Assembly (NCBI GenBank): GCA_024036415.1
Contig: JAMWET010001299.1
Location: forward strand, 502,001 to 566,000
Direction of reading: 5' to 3'
Source of the DNA: Prochilodus magdalenae
Taxonomy: Eukaryota; Chordata; Actinopteri; Characiformes; Prochilodontidae
Length of the DNA stretch: 64,000 bases
In this document: piece after piece, positions 58,660 through 64,000 of the stretch
How the letters are laid out: each line of letters begins with the position of its first letter
How positions within the stretch are numbered: position 1 is the first letter of the stretch
Position numbers and translations under genes: made by a program
The notes under the pieces: model-generated
Told to the model about the DNA's origin: nothing
Databases searched by the model: none
The model's input: only the letters and a program-made list of their open reading frames with translations

Positions 58660-58990
58660 CAGTGTTTAAGTGTCCAGCCGGGCGGCTGGGTGTGGGCTGG
58701 AGTGAAGGTTTTGTAAGCTAATCTGGGGGACAGCTTGCGTGAACGAGGGAGGCTCCATCAATCCGTCAGAGGGTGAGCTAGTGCAGCTGGGGGCGTTCGG
58801 GGCACCCCTACTTTGGGTGCTGTCCAGCAGGGTGTAATATATGGCCGCGTCTGACTGTGAGGGTCAGTGGCCTCGGCTGGCGAGAGCCTGACCCCCACTT
58901 CTGGAGTTTTTCACTTCAAAACGCGCCATCGCTCCCCGAGATCCACATCAAACAGCGCCTAAGCTAGAGGGTACACTGTGAGGGGGTGAT
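58660..58990. promoter_or_regulatory. Candidate intronic regulatory block B
   Basis: GC-rich unique block (CAGCCGGGCGGCTGGGTGTG, GCTGGGGGCGTTCGGGGC, ATATGGCCGCGTCTGACTGT, AACGCGCCATCGCTCCCCGA) in an AT-rich intron. It contains no coding frame of note. Such GC and CpG retention within a developmental gene intron suggests function. Confidence 0.35.
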
Positions 58991-59199
58991 TTATTATAAG
59001 CAGCACAGTGAGGACTCTCTCTATCCATCTCTCCGCTTCTCTCATCTCTCTCTTCTTACCTCTCCCTTTTATTGTCTTTGGCCTTCCTTTATGTCACACT
59101 CTCTTCGTGGATAAACATGCTCTGGAAAGATCTATTTGTCATCATCCAGCACTCTTATATTAGCACTCCCTCCTTCTTCCCATGCTTTTTTTCTGAAAA

Positions 59200-59445
59200 A
59201 GAAAAGATTACATGCTCCAGAGATTTAGCCAAACTAGCTAATCAATCCATAAAGGGCCACTGGAGTGCGTATTGTTTTACAGCATGGGAAGGATTAATCG
59301 AGGCACGGCCTGTTTACTTGTCTGGTCTGTATGCGTTTCGGCCGGCCTTCTCACCGCTGCCACTTGTTACAGAGCAGCTCAGCAGACAAGTGTTAATCGT
59401 TGACCTCGTTACGACTCAGTTATGACTGTTTGATGCATCATAGTT
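59200..59445. promoter_or_regulatory. Candidate intronic regulatory block C
   Basis: Unique block with AGCTAATCAATCCATAAAGG (PBX/HOX-like), GGGAAGGATTAATCGAGG (OTX/PITX-like GGATTA), ACTTGTCTGGTCTG (SMAD-like CAGAC) and AAGTGTTAATCGTTGACC. Spared by the repeats on both sides (CT/GA tracts). The first intron of amniote Raldh2 is known to carry a neural-tube enhancer; homology here is only a hypothesis. Confidence 0.4.
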
Positions 59446-59524
59446 CACTATTGCGCTGAACTCTACTAGACAAAGGCCTCTACACAATACACACTGATGA
59501 TCAAGTGTGACTGGAGGAACTGTT

Positions 59525-59536
59525 GAATACAGGGAG

Positions 59537-59570
<34 letters not shown>

Positions 59571-60125
59571 AGAACAAAGAGGAAATCCTGTTCATACAGG
59601 AGGAAAAAGAAAGAAGGACAGATGTCGGGGACAGAGAAAAGCAGAGAGCAAAAAAGGACAAAAAGAGATGGGGGAAATGAAAAGTTGAGAGTGAAAATAA
59701 GAGAGAGAGAAGGCGAGAAAAAGAGACTATATGTAAATGAAAGAAAAAAGAGACAGAGAGAACAGGATAAAAAGGAGGAAAATATGGGGAGAAAGAGCAA
59801 AGGGAAGAGACAGGAAAGAGGAAGGTGGAGAGAAAGACTAAGAGTTTGACTAAAAGGAAAGTGTGAAGATGAGCTTGGGGGACAGACAGAGGAATTAAGA
59901 AAATGGGATGTGGGATGTAAAGGAAAGAGGGACAGAAAAGACAAAGAGAAAAGCAGAGAGAGAAAAGAGGGTGAAGGTCAGAGAGAGAGAAGGGGGAGAG
60001 AGAGAAGGGGGAGAGAAAAGAAGCTAAAATGAGGTAGAAAAGAAGCAGAGAGAGAACAGTGGGATGAGTAAGGATATAGGAGAGATGGACAGCAAAGGAG
60101 AGAGAGAAGAAGGGGGGAGTGTATA
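59525..60125. repeat. Polypurine tract with (GA)n core
   Basis: About 600 bases dominated by GA, GAAAA and GGGAGA words, with a perfect (GA)n at about 59537-59567. It produces long spurious frames on both strands (Ser/Phe/Leu-rich on minus, Arg/Glu/Lys-rich on plus). Confidence 0.95.
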
Positions 60126-60379
60126 GTTTGAGAAAGTCAGTGATTCTTAATTTCTCGTTAACTAGTATCACTGTCTTGAGTGGTGTCCAGTAACGCGGGA
60201 GTAACCGGACAGGGAAGGATATGAAACTTCCTGTGCAGACCCGGTGCAGAGCTGCAGGTGCCCTGCTAGGATCCGGCTGCTGCTGCTGGAATCCCAGCCT
60301 GCTGAGTATAAACACATACGGCATGTATTTTTCATTTTTATTTATTTCTTTTTTCTGAGTGTAAAAAAGGCTCAGCAGT

Positions 60380-60680
60380 GAGTGCTGTTAAATACTTCTC
60401 ATCTGTACGGACCATGAGAAGGCGCTGGGGGCCAAACAGATGTTGCGCTGGCCGGCCATGGCGCGAGCTTTGGCATCCTCTGGCTCGGCCCAACTGCTTC
60501 CTCCCGCTGTTGCGTCGAGCCTCCAGGGAGCCGCTGGAGTCGTTTCTCTCGCCTCGCTCTCTCGTTTCTCCTTCCTCAGCCCGCTCCAGAGTTTTCCCTG
60601 AGGACCCTGCAGCTCGGGCCCCTGCAATCCCGGCCGATAACCCTGCTTTTTCCCGTGTGAAGTCCTGGGACTTGATAAAA
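60380..60680. promoter_or_regulatory. Candidate intronic regulatory block D (GC-rich)
   Basis: GCGCTGGCCGGCCATGGCGC, GCTGTTGCGTCGAGCCTCC and CAATCCCGGCCGATAACCC lie in a block open on both strands because of its GC content. No domain is recognisable in any frame, so a coding role is unlikely. CpG retention is the only positive evidence. Confidence 0.3.
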
Positions 60681-60999
60681 ATCTCAGCTGAGTTAAGTAG
60701 AAGCAGAGTGTTGCACACATCACATGCTGCAAAGATCTGTCCGTAATACCTTACTTCTCGTCACCTTATTAGCCCAGCATACAGGCACTGTCTGGAGCTA
60801 CAGACTGACTGCCTGAACACAAACACTCGCTTTCTAAACACTGGCAGGTGTTCTCTGGCTAAACCATCCACATTTCCTAGTAGTTCTGGCTAGGTGAGTT
60901 ACGGTCGGGCCAGCTACAGCAGGGACAGTAGCTGATCTAGAACCAACATTAAGACCGACATACATGCCCTTTAGTCTCTGTCTCAGTACAAAGTCTGTG

Positions 61000-61640
61000 C
61001 CTGAATCTAAGCTGTTTCAGGGGGATTGGACCCCGTTTTTGTCTTCTGGTTTACTGGTTATGGATTTGTTTCTGATGTTGCCTAACTTTGTTTTGACCCC
61101 TGCCTGTCTGGAGTCTAATTATAGGACTGCCCTTAATATAGTCACTCTGCACATGCAACGTTCCTTAGCCCCAACGTTATATGTGCTTAGGATATGTGCT
61201 TTGTTGTCTTGCTGCATGATCCATGTTCTCCTGAGAATCTGTTCAAAATGTATTGTTCCATCAATCATGACAAGCCATCCTAACCCACCTGAAGCTAAAC
61301 AGGTGCCCACCATGATACTACCACCACCATGTTTCGCAGAAGGGATGAGGTTCATACTCTGGAATGCAGTGTTTTCCTTTCTTCACAATGCTTTTCATTT
61401 GAACCAGAAAGTTCTATTTTGGTTCTATATGTCCACAAACGAGTTTTCCTGTAGCTCTCTGGCTTGTCCATGTGACCTTTCACAAACTTGACAGTGTTCT
61501 TTATGGAGAGCAGTGGTTTTCTCCTTGCAACCCTGCCGTGTTATCCTGATGGTGGACTCATGAACATTAACATTAGCCGATATGAATAAGGCCTTTAGTT
61601 GTGTAGAATTCACACTGGGCTCTTATAACCTTCATAGTGT
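61000..61640 (-). mobile_element. Decayed Tc1-like element, transposase relic
   Basis: The minus strand at 61355-61119 reads NLIPSAKHGGGSIMVGTCLA and FEQILRRTWIMQQDNKAHIL, the conserved 'TVKHGGGSIMLWGCFA...WVFQQDNDPKHT' centre of Tc1-like transposases. The second catalytic Asp (QQDN) is kept, but Trp and other core residues are lost. Further right, ACTCATGAACATTAACATTA (61558) and CTCCTTGCAACCCTGCCGTG also match such elements. Frames are broken and no terminal repeats are seen, so this copy is inactive. Confidence 0.7.
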
Positions 61641-61849
61641 ATTCCTTATAGTGGAACATTTGCATGTATTTAATGTTTCTTATTGTGGATTTTTGAGAAG
61701 TAAAATAATAGATGATGGAACTTACTTCTAGATATTATACAAGAAATATATAAATAAGCTTCTTACAGTCTTAGATGAACCACATAATGATGTATGAATG
61801 AATAATATATAAATATTGATTAGGTCCAAGATGATTTCACATGCTAGTT

Positions 61850-61945
61850 TTTTTCCACTGTAAAGAACTATTCAACTGATGGTTCTTTTAAGAATGTGCA
61901 AGTGTTTAAAGAACCTCCACAAAATGTAAAGGGTCTTTACCAACT
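61850..61945. mobile_element. Copy of the GGTTCT/AGAACC miniature repeat
   Basis: GTAAAGAACTATTCAACTGA, TGGTTCTTTTAAGAATGTGC and TTTAAAGAACCTCCACAAAA: the same family as at 27925-28035 and 39468-39580. Confidence 0.45.
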
Positions 61946-62289
61946 GAAAAAAATTGCTAGATGAAGAATTTGGCCTTTGAACCAGTCAGAAAAAAGTTAT
62001 TCCATCTGATGACCATCTTTGGCTTTTGCTGCTGTGGACTAAAATCTATATTAGCTATTTTAACTGAGTCTTTCTTTCTTTTTTCTGCTGAACGACAGAA
62101 TTGTCTCACCAGTCTTTTCTTTCCGACCGGTTTAACATTTGCAGATTCTTAGACATCCGGTATCGTCACTCTTCTTAGCCTTGAGAAAAGCTGTTTGATC
62201 TCTCTGTTGCCCCATTGAACTCTCCAGAAGAAAGCCTCTAAAGAAAAGCAGAGCGTTGATCGATCTGAAATCTCTTATCCTGTCCTTCT

Positions 62290-62600
62290 TTCTCTGATAA
62301 AAGTGCAGTTTAACGAAACCTCAAGGGTTGATTTACTGCGCCGCCCTGTCGCCCTTAATCAACTCTCTCAATGGAACGAGACAAAAGTGTTAGCGCCCCC
62401 TGCGCTCGGGGAAGTCTGGGCCAAAAGGCCCGCAATGCTTGTCGCTTTTCTGGCCGTGATTTAGTTGGCGGCTGGCACTCTTTGGTTTTTCGTCGGTGCC
62501 GTTCTGGCCTGTCGCTGCCCTCCGCCTGATTTAGGACGTCCCACGAGAGGAACCCCAATAAATTTTAAAACTAATTCCCTGCTCTATGGGACTCTCCAGT
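62290..62600. promoter_or_regulatory. Candidate intronic regulatory block E with CTCF-like core
   Basis: Unique GC-richer block: CCGCCCTGTCGCCCTTAATC, TTAGCGCCCCCTGCGCTC (62389-62406; on minus GCAGGGGGCGCTA, a CTCF-like core), GGCCCGCAATGCTTGTCGCT and GTGATTTAGTTGGCGGCTGG. Function is inferred from composition and motif only. Confidence 0.35.
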
Positions 62601-62689
62601 TCTGTAGCAGAAAACAAGGACACTGGCACTTTTATGAAGTGCTCTTAATGAGAGTAGAATTAAATGTACCCCTGTGCCCTTTCACTGAT

Positions 62690-62740
62690 ATAAGGGGGAT
62701 AGAGAGAGAGAGAGAGGGAGAGAGAGAAAGTGAGAGACAG
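62690..62740. repeat. (GA)n microsatellite
   Basis: GAGAGAGAGAGAG runs with GGGAG interruptions. Confidence 0.95.
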
Positions 62741-62824
62741 ACCTTACAACAAGTCACTTTAATAAGCAGCATATACATAAGGATCCATTTACACAAACAT
62801 ACACTATATACACATATTACCGTC

Positions 62825-63280
<456 letters not shown>

Positions 63281-63665
63281 AAGTTCAAATCATTATGTGC
63301 TTTATTGCTACAGAAAATTGCCAGCCAGAGAGTTCAGAACTCTCAGCTATCACTTAAGTCATCAACAGGTTTGATTCTGCTGTAGGATAACACATCAAGG
63401 AGTTGGGAATCTGTGACGTCACAAGAACAGCTTTACCACACATCAGGTCCTTGGATAGATGTCTGGTTCCATTGACATCCATTCAAATCAAATGTGGTTT
63501 TTGGCCCCTCCTGTAGAGATAACTGGGACTTTTTTTCGGACAGCATCGGTATGCTAATGTAACAAGATCTTACTCTGTGTCACTTAAGAGCATTTCTGTC
63601 TGTTCAGCATGAACTGTTCATACAGTGTGAACCTATACATATGAGAGGTTGAGAAATACTGATAC

Positions 63666-63668
63666 TGA

Positions 63669-63706
<38 letters not shown>

Positions 63707-63730
63707 AAGGGAGAGAGAGAGGGAGAGATT
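63666..63730. repeat. (GA)n microsatellite
   Basis: GAGAGAGAGA with GGGAGAGAAAGG interruptions. Confidence 0.95.
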
Positions 63731-64000
63731 GTATCTGTGTGTTGTCAGTGTGGAGGGAGTGTAATGCAGATGTATTGAAGCTCAGAGTGCAGAGTGGTAC
63801 AGACTGATACTGAACACCTTCCACCTCCATCAGCCAGATTCTCATGCCTGAGGTTTCTGTCCTGAAAGCAGGCCAAGTTTAGAGTGAGAGAGAAAGAGAA
63901 AAGGGAGTTGCCCCATGAAGGCACAGAGCCTTGACTCTCTCCCAAATCCACTATCATTTTATACCCACTCTAACCTAAACAATCCTAACAGTTTACAGCC

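Noticed and set aside
59416..60324. 302-codon minus-strand frame, hydrophobic and membrane-protein-like
   Set aside because: It is the complement of the GA-rich tract. Hydrophobicity follows from TTT/CTC/TCT codons, not from a gene.
60338..60746. Overlapping frames of 114-126 codons on both strands
   Set aside because: Open on both strands because of high GC. No domain, no splice sites in a consistent frame. Kept only as a candidate regulatory block.

Overview
The window is nuclear DNA of a ray-finned fish. It has small vertebrate-type exons with GT-AG introns, AT-rich introns full of microsatellites and minisatellites, and Tc1-like, hAT-like, LINE and SINE remnants. Several repeats (the 'AATAAAGTGGCCAGTGA' minisatellite, the Tc1-like and foldback families) look like those of otophysan fishes. 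A characiform or catfish is my best guess, but I did not compare against any genome.

Three genes are supported, in the order lipc (-), aqp9 (-), aldh1a2 (+). This is the conserved vertebrate LIPC-AQP9-ALDH1A2 block. (1) lipc, hepatic triglyceride lipase: exons 1-7 lie at 8157 down to 70 and the last exons fall off the left edge. The serine-hydrolase triad is intact. Exon 3 appears to use a shifted splice acceptor that adds 8-9 residues right after the HGWS motif. (2) aqp9, an aquaglyceroporin: all six coding exons (42137 down to 15744) assemble into an intact 290-residue channel with two NPA motifs. (3) aldh1a2, the retinaldehyde dehydrogenase that makes retinoic acid: only exon 1 (49809-49928) is present. 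About 14 kb of its first intron fills the rest of the window.

Layout: 1-8157 lipc, with a CATC array, a minisatellite and a transposase relic in its introns. 8158-15743 is intergenic, with an intact-ended Tc1-type element and a possible THAP-like relic. 15744-42137 is aqp9, whose introns hold a hAT-type element with a perfect 8-bp target duplication and a nested SINE, a 45-bp minisatellite interrupted by a LINE tail, and a 34-copy 20-bp minisatellite. 42138-49808 is the head-to-head gap between aqp9 and aldh1a2; it contains a row of four same-strand CTCF-like motifs. 49809-64000 is aldh1a2 exon 1 and intron 1, with a 1.2-kb degenerate repeat, long purine/pyrimidine tracts and several unique GC-richer blocks that look like conserved regulatory elements.

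The genes are linked by inherited synteny, not by one pathway: lipc acts on lipoprotein triglyceride and phospholipid, aqp9 carries glycerol and other small solutes, and aldh1a2 makes a developmental morphogen. I found no undescribed multi-gene system. The most useful leads are the candidate insulator between aqp9 and aldh1a2, the altered lipc exon 3, the candidate intronic regulatory blocks, and a short unrecognised spliced reading frame inside aqp9 intron 5.
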